Positions 52,657 to 64,000 of a stretch of 64,000 bases of DNA are shown piece after piece. The notes below the pieces were generated by a model. That model searched no databases. It had not been told where the DNA came from and was given only the letters and a program-made list of their open reading frames with translations. A program made the position numbers and the translations under genes. Within the stretch, counting starts at the first letter, position 1. Each line of letters starts with the position of its first letter. The stretch comes from Amoebidium appalachense (Eukaryota > Ichthyosporea): the NCBI GenBank assembly GCA_963693365.1, contig CAVNZM010000012.1, forward strand, positions 4,774,001 through 4,838,000. The letters are read 5' to 3'.

Positions 52657-53455
52657 AAAATTTCAACCTCGTTTGAGATGATAGGTCAAAGAGACTACTC
52701 GATCATGGTTAAAGAGGCTTGCCGTACCTTCGCCCAAGACGCCCGATGACTCGACAACACCGTGGCTGGTGAGACCCTCCTTGCCGTTAACCTGACAGAC
52801 AGCCTATCATATTTAGCAGACCACCCACATTTGGAAATAATGATTGACGATCTAACAAGGAAAAGCAGACGACCGGTGTGTGGTGGCTTCTTCCGAAGTG
52901 TCCACTCCCCTCCCCCCCTCCCAACTAACCAAACAAACAAACAAACCGAAAAAAACAGTTTGTTTTTTTTGAATTGGCCACATCCCGTATCCCCATGTAT
53001 TCATCCTTTTTTCCCTTGCTCCTTGAAAAGGCTTTAGAAGCACACACACGCCATCATTGTGTCAATGCATGCTAAGCACAAGCAGGAAGTGAGAGGGCAA
53101 AAAGGTATGTAGAAGGGGGTAAAAGGAGGGCTTGCAGGTTGCGACTGGCCGCCCGGGGGGGGGGGGGGGGGGGGGGGGGGGAAGGGAAGAGAGTTGGGGT
53201 GGGGCGGGGGTAGCTGCTGGCACGGAGAACCTTTCACATAAACAAACCTACATACCATGTGCATGGTGAGTGTCCGGTCAAAATCGGTAATAACCTGCAG
53301 GTTAGCGGCGCCTCCCGCCTTAATCATCCGCAATTTCTCATACACCGCGGAAGGGCTGCGGGCGATAATCCCACCGTTTGCATTGGTAATGGCGGTGTTG
53401 TTAAGGGGGATGGGCGCCGCTTCGGCAACGGCGTTGAGAAGAGTTGTCATGTGAC
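48674..53455 (-). CDS. NT5C3: cytosolic 5'-nucleotidase III homologue (nine coding exons)
   Basis: Exons in transcript order: 53455-53256 (ATG at 53450), 52791-52728, 52283-52184, 51587-51504, 51013-50931, 50509-50420, 49991-49863, 49347-49274 and 48796-48674. All introns are GT..AG, and phases agree throughout, giving 313 residues. HAD-fold motifs: DFDRT (motif I, nucleophile Asp; residues about 56-60), FSAGLGD (motif II) and MGDSLGDLQM (motif III). KYYPMEIDPTL, VSNFMTFDDAG and IGFLNDKIE also follow the family. The enzyme removes the 5' phosphate from pyrimidine nucleoside monophosphates in the cytosol, in nucleotide salvage. A 3' splice site just before the ATG implies an upstream non-coding exon. 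Length matches the family. Confidence 0.93.
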
Positions 53456-53680
53456 CTGCGCACAGTGAGGCGAGAGACACGGCAAAGAGCGTGCTGTTAC
53501 GTGTACGTGTGTGTGTGTGTGCACGCGCGCGTGCGCCGGCGAGGGTGTACGTGTAGGTGAGTGTGTATGTGTGTGTAGATGTTTGTGTTGTGTGTGTTGG
53601 ACCCACAGGGGACGGATGTTTTGAAACTTGATTAGCTGCTGTTGCCGCAAAAGTTCAACATACTGAATATCGTCAAACAG

Positions 53681-53720
<40 letters not shown>

Positions 53721-55040
53721 CACACACACACACACAACCCAAAAAAGAGAAGATATCAAATTCTTCCCCGTTCCCTCCCAGTGCTTAAAAGCAGCTGCAT
53801 GCTCACTTCTCTGAACTTGCCTATCATTTCATCGGCTCATGTGCAAAAAACAGCTACGAAAACAGCGACGTTGCATTGAGCAACAACTCCTATTGTCAAA
53901 AGTCCATTTTTAGCAGTGATGCTTACAGGCGGAGAAGCAATGAGCACCTTGAGATGGAAGACAAGGCGAGGTCGACCTGGGCAGCCATTTTTGCTGTTGG
54001 TTTCTGTAAATCTCGTGTTTTCCCACTTGCAGACAATGCAATGGCGATTGTGTTCAGGAATCTGTGGAGGAGAATTAGTGGTCAGAATGCATCCCTCCTC
54101 AAGAGCATCATCATCTGAACGGGCGAGGCATGCAAAAGACGAAGCAACAGTACTTGTTTAGAAAGATTATCGGAAAGTGGGAAAGCAGAGCTTCTTCTGG
54201 TTTTTGAAGCTGCACTACACTTCCAGAAAAACCATGAAACCAACGCTGGCCATCATCCTCGGTCTGACATCACCCAGCATGAAACGGGCATGCATGCCGG
54301 TCAGAGAGCACATCATCCTCTCCGAAAGACGAAAGACTCACCTGTTGAGAAATGTTTACCGTATTTCTTCTCCAACCTCCTCTTATATGTAGAAGTTGTT
54401 CGTGTTCGTTTAGCGTAAAACACAAGAAGAGAAAGAGAGATGAAAAGCGGGAAGGGGACTTATGCCAGTCGTCAGGGTTTTTATACCCAAGCAAATTGAG
54501 CCACGCATTCCTGGTTTGCTTTTTTGAGTCAATGTGTCAGGCCCATACCGTGATATGATTGGCTACTAAAGCTTTTTTGCCAATCATATCAAAGCCCATG
54601 CATGCAGTATTAACCAATCGTTGAAGCTCATTTTTGGGGCATTAGTTTTTTCCCTGCTGATTGGTTCAATCTGTCGGCTACGAGATAAAAGCCGGATGCT
54701 GGATAATCCAATCAGCATTTCCCTCATAAACACGCTCTGAAACTGCTGCTGAAATCTTGATCTACGATTTTGTGGGCTAGACACTTGTCAGCTAATAGCT
54801 TGACATAAAGCAATTACGATATTTACAAGAGCTATACCATGCTATTGTAGTATTCTATTGATATTGGTGGACAGTGTTGCTGTTGTGACAGGTATGCGCA
54901 GGACGTCACAGCAAGGTATCACCATAGATGATTGGCGCAAACTCAGCACATGAAAGTGGCACAAAGATTTTGGCGCTCAATTTAGATCATCACCATTCAC
55001 CAATCGATTCGAATTTCAGAAAGAAACTGGTTCGATTCGT
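53456..55040. promoter_or_regulatory. upstream region of the nucleotidase with CCAAT/ATTGG boxes
   Basis: Probably contains the 5' non-coding exon. ATTGG or CCAAT occurs at about 54559, 54581, 54613, 54660 and 54709. The perfect inverted repeat GATATGATTGGC (54552-54563) / GCCAATCATATC (54579-54590) pairs two of them. A C-tract lies at 53682-53717. No other gene is seen. Confidence 0.4.
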
Positions 55041-55553
55041 GTGAAAAGCCATCTGAGATTGCCAGATTGCCAGAATGCCAGAATTTTGATGGCATTCCAG
55101 AAAGGCTAGATTTCGGTCCGGTTCTTGTAGAGCTAAAATCTAGCTTTTTGGGTCAAGAAGGCACTTGTCATTTTGCGCGGTAATAGAATATCTTGGCTTA
55201 TCTTAATGAACAATAATAGTTTTGAAATATTATTTAAATAATTTTTATTTTGTTAAATGGGCATTTATTACCAAGTTTTATGCATTTTTGAAAAACTATA
55301 CTAATAAGGCAAAACGCCTAGGATTGGATACGAACTTTATATGGTGCTGGCGCGGCCAATCGTAAGGCGCAGTGTCAATCTGGCAATCTGGAAGGGGGGG
55401 GGGTCGCCAGATTCTGGAATCTGGAAGAGGGGTCAAATTGAATCTGGCCTTAAAATATTGTTTAAATTTTACGTTCCGATTCGATTGATCGACGAATAAC
55501 CATTTTTGGCGAGGCGGTTTTTAATCTGGCAATCTGGCAATCTGGCTTTTGAC
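55041..55553. mobile_element. possible MITE-like inverted-repeat element
   Basis: The left end AAAAGCC...ATTGCCAGATTGCCAGA (about 55044-55074) is mirrored at the right by AATCTGGCAATCTGGC...TTTT (about 55523-55550). The inner part has two further CAATCTGG units around 55376-55425. No coding capacity. I could not identify a clear target duplication, so an expanded inverted satellite is the alternative. Confidence 0.45.
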
Positions 55554-56498
55554 ATGTGCTGTTCAACTCACTGCTTGCAATAGAGATCAGCGCGGTTTGC
55601 GCAAACACGATTTCTGCCGCCAAGCATATGCAATTTCGTGGTTTCGACGGCGGCAGAAAAACATAATACTTAGAGTTGGTGGTGCGGCTGTGTGAAAAGT
55701 GGACACTTAGTATTTAACAACAAATAAACACGTACACGCGTCCTATGTTATGTGTTTTACACCTCCTATGCTTTTTGTACGCATCTGTATAGTAATCGTG
55801 GTAGATAGTTTTCAAGATGCCTGCCTGTATAGCTGAGTGGTGTGGAAACCCCAAGGAAAAAGATCCACACGTTCCATGGTTTCATAGGCTCATCTAGAAA
55901 TGAAGAGACAATATTGCAATTGAAGAGTGTAAACTAACTTGAGCGTTTGGCTGCGTTTGGGTAGACTTAAAAGTACATAGACGAAGAAAGGCACGCTCTG
56001 GATTACCTCAGAGATCCACGCTCACATCCTGCCCCACCTCCACGGGCACCCACTCCAAAAAAGTAAGAAGAAAGGAACACAACTCTAAAAAACGCGACAG
56101 TAACGCAGGGCGCAAGAATTCATCACTATGGCGCCTTAGGAAACTTTCCTTATGCTCAACCACTTTCATCTAGAACACATCGGAAAGATGGCAAGCTTTA
56201 GCAGATCGTCTGCCCTTGGAACGTGCCAAAGAGCCCGTTCTTGCACACCCTTCGCGGGTTCGCCTGTGTAATAAAAATTAAGGCGGACGCTCATACGGAA
56301 ATACGAGAATAGCTTAGTGAGCGGGGTGATCGCGAGATGATGAGGAAGGGGTTAAAGAGAGAGACCTACTGGTGAAAAAGCGACGCAACATGCAAGTTGC
56401 TAACGAGCTGCCTAGCGGTGATGCGGAAGATGAGTCTTTGAAAGCCGAAAACAAAAGAACAAGACGTTGGAAGGGGGAGGGGGGTGGGGGAAGGCAAG

Positions 56499-56562
<64 letters not shown>

Positions 56563-56740
56563 AGGGTGGGAGATAGAGAGAGAGAGAGAGAGAGGGGGGG
56601 GGGGGGGGGGAGAGAGAGAGAGAGAGAGAGAAAGGGAGAGAGTGAAAGAGAGCTTGGGGGGAGAGGGGTGGGGTGGGGGGGGGGGGGGGGGGGGCACAGA
56701 TTGTCCTCCTGGCATTTCATTATTTCATGATTTTAGAACT

Positions 56741-56820
<80 letters not shown>

Positions 56821-56973
56821 GAGGGAGAGGGAGAGGGAGAGGGAGAGAGTCTGTGTGTGTGTGTGTGTGTGTGTGCGTGTGTGTGTGTGGTGTGTGTGTT
56901 TGTGTGTGTGTGTGTGTGCGTGTGTGTAAACTAATCGAACATGAAAGGAGTGAGCCTGGGGGAAATGGGTGGG

Positions 56974-57017
<44 letters not shown>

Positions 57018-57066
57018 TTTTCGAGGGAGGGAGGACGAGAGAACATGTAGGAAGGGGGGGGAGGGG
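55554..57066. repeat. gene-free region ending in G-runs and (GA)n
   Basis: No gene recognised in 55554-56460. A 60-nt G-run lies at 56502-56561, with further G-runs and GA repeats to 56820, (GT)n to 56930 and GA to 57015, up to the copia LTR. Confidence 0.7.
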
Positions 57067-60000
57067 TGTAACTTAGAGGTTTCTCTGTGAGACTTTATTA
57101 TTTGCTGACTTACATTGACTGGCCTGCCGGGACCTTTATATACTTGTGGTCTGGCTAACTGGAATGTTACATACTATTCCCGATTGGTCTACCCGCCGCT
57201 ATGGATCTAGTCGCTACCAATCAAAACACCCCAATAGAATCTTCTAGACTCTTCTAGATCTATCCTGATCTATCGTGAACCTATCCACCAGTTTATCCCG
57301 AATATCTCGAATATTCCCGATCACTAGTGCTACGCTAACGCAGGGCATACCGGATGGCTATCCTGTTCGACACCCCCACTTGCACTGTGTTCTATCTATC
57401 TACCGCATGCAACCTAAACCTAAGATGCAACTCTAAAACTATGCTACTATACTAACACATATAACACCTACTACACGAACATTAACACTACACTAATTGT
57501 AGTTCTTACTCAGCCATGCCGATGGCCTGCCGATGCTGCACTAACTTAAGTCTCCCTAAAGCTTTGGTGCACATGTCGGCCACGTTACTGTTCGTGCTGC
57601 AATACACAAGTTCTACATCCCCATTCTCCACACACTCACGGGTGTAGTGGTACTGAACGTCGATGTGTTTGATGCTGGCCTGGAGATTGCTTCTTCCAGT
57701 GTCACAGGGTCATCCTCATTGCTATCAGCACTCTCAATTGCCATGCTGATACTGTCGCGGTACTCTACTACACCTGCGTTGATGCCGTAGGTCCCACCGC
57801 GCCTTGTAGTCATAGACGGATAGGCACTTCTGGTTGCAACCTGCAACTCTGCACTATCTTCCTCGTCTCCTGACCCTGCCGCGTCCGAATCGCCGCTGTC
57901 CTCGCCCGCGCCGTCGCCGATAGCATCTGAATCATATCCACTGTCAGTGCCGATTGCAGGCTTCCGAAAGGAATGTTGCTTCTTGACGCTGATTGGATTC
58001 CTCGATTCCAAGCTCTGCTGATTTTCGATTGGCTTATGCATCAGCAATTCCATTGGCTCATCTTGCACCACCGGAATACCGGCCTTTGGGGTGCATGATT
58101 CATCGATCACCACATCTCGCCCGACGATAGTCTTGCGCGCCTCGGTGTCCCACAACAAGTACGTCTTGCTGTCACCTGTGTAGCCGACGAATTTACACTC
58201 CCGACTCTTGGCGTCTAGCTTCCTGCGCTCGTCCTTCGGCACATGGACAAATGCCTTGCTACCAAATACACGTAGATGGCTAACATCGGGCTTCTCTCCA
58301 TACCATGCCTCCCAAGGTGTCATGCCACCCAGTACTGTGGTTGGCGTCAGGTTCTTGATGTACACAGCTGCCTGTACTGCTAGCTGCCAGAACCCCATAC
58401 TCATGCCTGCTGACTGCAGCATGCAGCGCGCCGTCTCGACAATGGTCCTGTTAGCCCTCTCTGCTACACCATTCTGCTCTGGTGTGTAAGGGACTGTCGC
58501 CTCATGTTCAATGCCGCACGCTTCCAGGAACGACTTGAACTCAGTGGAGGTGTACTCACCCCCGTTGTCGGAACGCAGAATCTTGATGCTGGCACCGTGT
58601 TGCTTCTCTACGTGTGCCTTGTACTTCTTGAAGTAAGTATGCACTTGGGATTTATGTTTCATGAAGTACACCGTAGTGAACCTTGTCTTGTCGTCGATGA
58701 AGGTGACATAATACTTGGAACCTTGCAGCGACTCCTTGTTGAACGGTCCTGCCACATCAGAATGAACTCTGTCGAGCTTCGCTGGCGCTGTCTTGCGGGG
58801 TAGCTTACTGAAAGAGAGCCGGGCTTGCTTCCCTCTCGCGCATCCCTCGCACACACCGTCATCCTGGGTTTTGCAGTCGATGCACAGACCCTCGACGATG
58901 TTTTCTTTAACCATCTTCTGTAGCGTGTTTATTGCCACATGACCAAACCGCCGGTGCCATAAACTGGCGCTGCCCTTTACCGGCTCACACACGGTGTTAC
59001 CCCCACTGCTGCCGACTGCAGTGGTCACCATGTTCACGCTCTCACATACGGGTTTCACTAGGAGACGATACAGGCCTCCCTCCACTACCCCACGGGCCAC
59101 AACTTGGCCATCTGTGGCACTCTCAATCGTACACTGTCGACCGTCGGTGATGCCTCTTAACCCGTGCTTGCCGGCGCTTGAAGCCGACATCACGTTAGTT
59201 CCAAATGCTGGCACGTACAGCACATTCTGCAGTCTAAATGTCATGCTGTTGCCCTGGAACTCACTTGTTAATCTTACGACGCCTATTCCTAGCGCCATCA
59301 CACCCGGGGTGTTACCCAGAGCGACGGGTTTGGGTGTGATCGACCGGAAGTCTTCCATCCAGTCCTTTCGGCATGTGACATGGGAGGTTGCGCCGCAGTC
59401 CCAATACCACTCAGTTGAAGAAGGGAGTCCGCTGTTTACCGCCATGGCGAGTATCTCCTTGGAAGCTCCGTTCTGCTTCGCCTTGTCGCCGCGATTGCCG
59501 CCCTTCTTCTTCTTTGGACACTGTGACTTGTAGTGCCCAAACTTGTGACATTTGTAACACTCCACCTTGGATATGTCAGTCACGCGCGGCTTGCCGGTGT
59601 CCTGTCGTGGCGTACCGCCGCGCCATTGGGTGCTGGTCATCATCACCCGCTGCTGTTCCCTTGCAGCCTCGTTCTCCTCAAAACCACGCAGCTTGGCGAT
59701 TATCTTTTCCATTGTCTTCTCAGCTGCTGGTAAAGCTTGAATGGTCCTAACGTCGGTGCGGAATCGGTCGTCAGCGCCTACACCGTCCAGGAATTTCTCG
59801 GCAACCATGTCCTCACTAACTCCATTGGGATCGATATGAAGAAGATCCTGCACAATGCACTCCAGGCGGGCCGCATACTCCAGCACGCTTTCCGTCGGCA
59901 TCATATCAGCACGCCAGAACTGTTGAATCAACATTCTCTTGTGCTCATCTGTGTTGCGCGCAGCGTATGATGCTACCGTATCCCATATGTCCTTGGGATT

Positions 60001-60484
60001 TCCTACGGCAATAGCTCGCCGACACAGGCTTGCAGGTACATCACCTAGTGTCTCCACCAGGTAGGAAGTCGCCTTCTTCTGATCCAAGGGGTCGATCTCC
60101 ACCGGAGGTTGCTCCACCGGTTCGCCGTCCTCTCCTATCACTTCAGGAGCCACGTCTTCAATCGTGTACCATAATTCCTCGCCCTCGAGGAAGCACTTCA
60201 TGCGCATGGCCCACATTGAGTAGGAGATTTTGCCCTTGCCTTCTCCTTCATACATGGGAACTGGACATTTTGCTCTTCCCATCTTGTCTCAACAGTCGCT
60301 TGATCGTAGCGTTGCACTGGGCCCATAACCGTAACTTAGAGGTTTCTCTGTGAGACTTTATTATTTGCTGACTTACATTGACTGGCCTGCCGGGACCTTT
60401 ATATACTTGTGGTCTGGCTAACTGGAATGTTACATACTATTCCCGATTGGTCTACCCGCCGCTATGGATCTAGTCGCTACCAAT
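57067..60484 (-). mobile_element. second copia copy, internally deleted and 5'-LTR truncated
   Basis: Same family as the element at 17225. The full 3' LTR is at 57067-57372; only 155 bp of the 5' LTR remain (60330-60484), so no target duplication survives. The overlapping parts of the two LTRs appear identical. The primer site at 60317-60330 matches initiator tRNA exactly. Compared with the intact copy, 36 bp and 1,321 bp are missing at 57669-57682; the larger gap joins at a 9-bp shared sequence CTGGCCTGG. Confidence 0.92.
57613..60282 (-). pseudogene. copia gag-integrase remnant lacking reverse transcriptase and RNase H
   Basis: 889 codons. Gag, CCHC knuckle, DCGAT protease and complete integrase are intact and nearly identical to the full copy, with few substitutions. 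The frame goes out of phase at the deletion, and the last 19 codons come from the former RNase H end read out of frame. It cannot replicate alone, but gag and integrase could still be made. Confidence 0.9.
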
Positions 60485-60671
60485 AATGCTGAGGAAGGTC
60501 GAGAACGAACAGGAAGGGAAGGCATGGGTGTGTGAAGGCGAGAGAGGGGGGGGGGAGGAAGGGGGGGGGGGGATGTGAGCGTGGCGAAAGGGTAAGGAGG
60601 TGGGGGGGGGGGGGGGGGGGGGCTCGGGGGAGGGTCAGAGAGTAAGGAGGGGGGAGGTCTTGGTGTCACGT

Positions 60672-60702
<31 letters not shown>

Positions 60703-61429
60703 GGGGGGAGGGGGGGCTGACGGAGGGACGAAGAGTACGGAGAGGGAATGTGCGTGTGTGTGTGTGTGTGGGGGGGGGGGGGGGGAGGGGGGGGGGGGGG
60801 GGGGTATAGGGGTTGCTGAGGGCCGAGGCGGCAGAAAGGGTACCGAGACAGGGAAGGGTAGGGGAGGGGAGGAGGAGGGAAGAGTTTGTACGTGTGTGTG
60901 TGGGGAGGGAGGGGGGGGAGGGGGGGGGGGGGGGGGGGGGGGTAAGGGGAAGGGAGAAAAGCCCGGGAAAGGAAGGAGACCTCTTCTGTATCATATGTTG
61001 GCGCTGATTTAAAATGATGCCACAGTTGCCAAAACATTCATTTATAGACTATTATTGTTTAGGTAACACACCATTCATTCTACATTTCGTTATTAGTGAC
61101 AGTCGATAATAATCCACTAAGTAGTAACTTCCCAACCGTAATACAACCCTACAACTCAGGTCGAAGATGGCCCCTGAGGCTCCTGTTTTGAGATCCCTTA
61201 GAATCGCCCCATATTTCGTTTTGAGCTCAGCTCCCGCGTCCGTACTCAAGTATGCTTGGAGAGCTTTGTGATCAGTTCAATCGTTTTTCCACCGGCCTAA
61301 AGTTGTGTGCGCAAGCTCTCTCTTTCTCTATTTAGCCTCAATAAAGGCAGCTTTGGGTTATTGCCCCCCCCCTCATCTCTCTCACCCACTCCCCCCACCC
61401 CCTTTCTCACCTTCCTCCTGTATATGTAC
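60485..61429. repeat. G-run-rich region and short unique spacer
   Basis: 60540-60945 alternates G-runs with GT and GGA units. 61013-61360 is ordinary sequence with no gene recognised. Confidence 0.7.
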
Positions 61430-62958
61430 AGCTTGTGTGGTCCTCAGCCTTAGCAACACTTTGCCACAGGCACTGAGTGGAACTTTTTCATGGGCACCCC
61501 ACCAACTCGCAGCCAAACACATGAATCTTTCATATGGTTTTGCTCGTACTAGAGGTCTCTTGCAGGGTTCATCGCTTAGCCCCTTTTTGTTTAACCTATT
61601 TATAGATGATTTGGCTGTCAAAATTTATGCCGAAAACGATGACCCTGTTAATAACTTTCCGCCTGCACTTCTCTATGCTGATGATCTGTCCCTCCTTGCC
61701 CGTACCCCTAGACGCCTGCAAAGATTGTTCGATGTAGTGTCAGAGTGGTGCAAGGCAAACCTTATGATCCTTAACTAGTAGACAAATGTGGTGTTCTTGT
61801 ACCTGATATAGCTAACAATTTACACACATTTACATTATCATCTAAACCTGTACCTATAGTTCCAGAATACAAATATCTTGGTGTTATGGTTAATTCTGTT
61901 GGTGTTATGTTTTCCCATATGGTCGAAAAGAGGGTAGAGTTGGCTCATAAGCGGTTAGCTTTCTTCTCGGCTAATATTTTTAAAGACACACCCCTCCATC
62001 CTTCTATTAGACTTACATTTATTCGCACTTTTGTCTTCCCGGCATGTGAATATGGTTTGCCCCTTCTCGCCGCTTGAATCAAGAAAGAGAGAACTAGAGC
62101 GCTTAAACCCTTGGCAAATTTCCTTGAAGCAGAAGTTGCCTCCTTTCTATCTAACAACTGTTGTAAACCTGGGCCTGTAACGCTCTCGATATATGGTCTG
62201 GTCCCAATAGCTGCTAGAGTATCCTACCTCGCGCTGGATTTCAATAAGCACATAAGCCGCTTAAAGAAGTATATGCCCTCCCACCCTCTCTTCTCTATCC
62301 GACCTGTCCCCTCCTCACCTCTCCCCTTTTTTCTTCCCTCTCTCTCCCCTTCTCCCCTCAGGCTGGGCACAAATACAAATAAACCCCGCAAAAGTGTGTG
62401 TGTGACTTTGGACTGCATTAAACATGTCACCACAATCACAAGATAATCACGCAATATAACAAATGGAAAAAGATACCACACGACACTGGACCCGATGAAA
62501 GCATACACCTTGAAAAACTAAGCCTTATGTCTCGTTTTATATATACTGACCGCTTCAACCATATTGCCAAATATGGCACCCGCAAATGTATAACACCTAA
62601 ATACATATTACCTTCCTGTAGAACTGGTCTTTCTCTAGCTGATGGTATTATTGATCAATTACCACGCTTTTACTGTACACGTGCTATACAGTGGAGATCT
62701 AATAAGTATAAGGTGGCATCATTTGCATGCCCAAACAACACACACACACACCAGTTTAACCGGTCATGTATCGCCAAATGTAGTTTGATAGACCACATAA
62801 TACCGCAACACACACACGTCACAATCACAACAGACACCCAGAAAGATAGCCTACCTGTAAATTACAACATCCTTGATTTTATACTAAACACGCGTAACTA
62901 CGACCTGTTTATTAGATGTATCGATTGGCTTGAGAAACACATCACTACAAAATTCTAG
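61430..62958 (+). mobile_element. decayed non-LTR (LINE) retrotransposon, 3' half
   Basis: The frame at 61461-61778 carries reverse transcriptase blocks GLLQGSSLSPFLFNLFIDDL and LLYADDLSLLAR (YADD catalytic loop), then the post-catalytic helix RLQRLFDVVSEWCKANLMILN. Downstream frames 61886-62077, 62111-62280 and 62527-62958 contain the continuing C-terminal region (for example LFIRTFVFPACEYGLPLL-type sequence), broken by stops and frameshifts. Upstream domains (endonuclease, first half of the polymerase) are absent, so the copy is 5'-truncated, as is usual for LINEs. Function lost. The exact 5' boundary is uncertain. Confidence 0.75.
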
Positions 62959-62959
62959 C

Positions 62960-62960
62960 G

Positions 62961-63019
<59 letters not shown>

Positions 63020-63054
63020 AACCAGCTGATACCGAGTGTCCCAGGGGAGCCCCT

Positions 63055-63106
<52 letters not shown>

Positions 63107-63297
63107 GGGGAACCCCAACTAATTGATTTCTCTTTGTAGTCTTTATGGTGTCTCGTAGAGAAAGTAAACCCTGATATATATAGTCATCACCCGACATCTA
63201 TGTACGTGATAATGATATACCGCTGAGGGGATATTCCGAGCAAAACCCCCCCATACCTGAGACTGGTTTCTCTTTGCCTCGAGTAAACAGCGTAAAT
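62960..63297. repeat. dispersed repeat copy 2, inverted relative to 31.1 kb
   Basis: (CA)n, then AACCAGCTGATACCGAG, GGGGAGCCCC, poly-A (about 63060-63104), GGGGAACCCC, AGTAAACCCTGATATATA, a C-run and CTCGAGTAAACAGCG. Same order as the reverse complement of 31095-31440. It begins directly after the LINE stop codon, so it may be LINE 3' UTR or a separate repeat. Confidence 0.8.
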
Positions 63298-63565
63298 TCC
63301 CACAAACAAATCAGGTTGCACAGTCAGCGGGTGGCCCTGGGTACACGCGCGATCAAGGAGGGTTGTGCCGGCACTGCAGCTGTGTTGGCGCACTCAACCT
63401 CTTTCCAATCACAACACCCATTATCGAGTAATCTTGTGCCACATTCGAAAGCGTACACTGTGCCACGCTTCCAGCGCTGCGCAGTCACTTGTGGCGAAGT
63501 CGGGCTCAGTGGTTTATTAGACGTGTGTGTGTGTGCTTGGCGTGTGCGTGCGTGTTCTCGCCACT
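63298..63565. other. short unique region, possible promoter
   Basis: No gene. Lies upstream of the candidate first exon at 63566 and includes GT-rich sequence at 63520-63550. Confidence 0.3.
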
Positions 63566-63720
63566 ATGTTCGCGTCAGTGTTGCGGCCAGCCAGCGGGCG
63601 GCTGAGCTCTGTGTGCCGCTGTGTGCACACGGAGGCCTTTACGGCTACAGAGGGGGTGGCTGCAAGCACAAACTCCTTTGCTGTGTGTCGCCCATCTCTC
63701 TCTCGCCCTCGATGGCTTTC
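63566..63720 (+). CDS. possible first exon with mitochondrial-type presequence
   Basis: From ATG 63566 the product begins MFASVLRPASGRLSSVCRC: Arg- and Ser-rich with no acidic residue in the first 20, typical of a mitochondrial targeting peptide. Repeats begin at 63720, as at intron starts elsewhere in this window. The splice donor is not certain (several GT options), the rest of the gene would lie beyond the right edge, and no family can be named. Confidence 0.3.
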
Positions 63721-63802
63721 ACACACACGCACGCGCGCGCGCACACGCACACAAACACACACGCACACACACACGCGCACACACACACATTCTCTCTCTC
63801 TT

Positions 63803-63874
<72 letters not shown>

Positions 63875-63997
63875 TCTCCCCCTCTTTCTCACTCACACAC
63901 ACTCCACGCCCCTCTCTCCGCTCTCTCCCTCTATCCTCCCCCTCTCTCCTCCTCCCTCTCCCCTCCCCCTCCCTCCTCCCTTCATCCCTCCCCCTAA
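63721..63997. repeat. CA, CT and poly-C tract at the right edge
   Basis: (CA)n, then (CT)n, then a C-run (63841-63870) and CT-rich sequence. Composition matches the intronic tracts of PDCD5 and the nucleotidase, so it may be the first intron of the preceding candidate exon. Confidence 0.8.
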
Positions 63998-64000
63998 ATC

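Noticed and set aside
57613-57670. Apparent novel C-terminal tail on the second copia protein
   Set aside because: It is RNase H-end sequence read out of frame after the deletion.

Overview
The window looks like a eukaryotic chromosome segment carrying an integrated DNA virus, followed by retroelement-rich and microsatellite-rich host DNA. Evidence for a eukaryote is spliced genes with GT..AG introns (a PDCD5 homologue with five exons and a cytosolic 5'-nucleotidase III homologue with nine coding exons), Ty1/copia and other LTR elements, a LINE remnant, and very long poly-C/poly-G, CA/GT and GA/CT tracts. The species cannot be named from this sequence; a protist or alga is plausible, because integrated viruses of this kind are common there, but that is inference.

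Region 1 (1 to about 24.8 kb) is a GC-rich, intronless, gene-dense viral block that runs off the left edge. It holds two paralogous fibre-like proteins, a penton-like candidate, several small virion-like proteins, an A32/FtsK-HerA packaging ATPase, a major capsid protein candidate, a proline-rich protein, a poxvirus-VLTF3-like late transcription factor and a protein-primed-type family B DNA polymerase. Morphogenesis genes cluster at 0.7-11.3 kb. The transcription and replication genes read leftward at 11.4-24.3 kb. No integrase, protease or terminal inverted repeat was recognised. The combination of polymerase B, a capsid/ATPase module and a VLTF3-like factor is the main candidate for an undescribed or little-described virus group related to polinton-like viruses. 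Several frames break, mostly at homopolymers or low-complexity runs, while the rest of each frame stays open. This fits assembly indels or very recent decay.

The polymerase gene is split by a complete Ty1/copia element (17225-23163; identical LTRs; 5-bp target duplication CACAG; one intact 1377-codon gag-pol frame). The left LTR of that element is itself split by a 1008-bp terminal-repeat retrotransposon in miniature (17441-18448; identical 394-bp LTRs; target duplication AACCT). The order of events is virus, then copia, then miniature element, the last two very recent. A second copia copy (57067-60484) has lost reverse transcriptase and RNase H.

Region 2 (24.8-41 kb) holds regulatory-looking repeats, a non-autonomous LTR element (26244-29775), an intronless seven-transmembrane protein gene (32725-34668) and a decayed paralogue of it (about 37.06-38.5 kb).

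Region 3 (41-54.8 kb) holds the two conserved host genes, PDCD5 (+) and the 5'-nucleotidase (-), arranged tail to tail. Their introns are packed with C-tracts and dinucleotide repeats. Region 4 (55-64 kb) holds an inverted-repeat element, the second copia copy, a decayed LINE 3' half, a dispersed repeat that also occurs inverted at 31.1 kb, and a possible first exon of another gene at the right edge.
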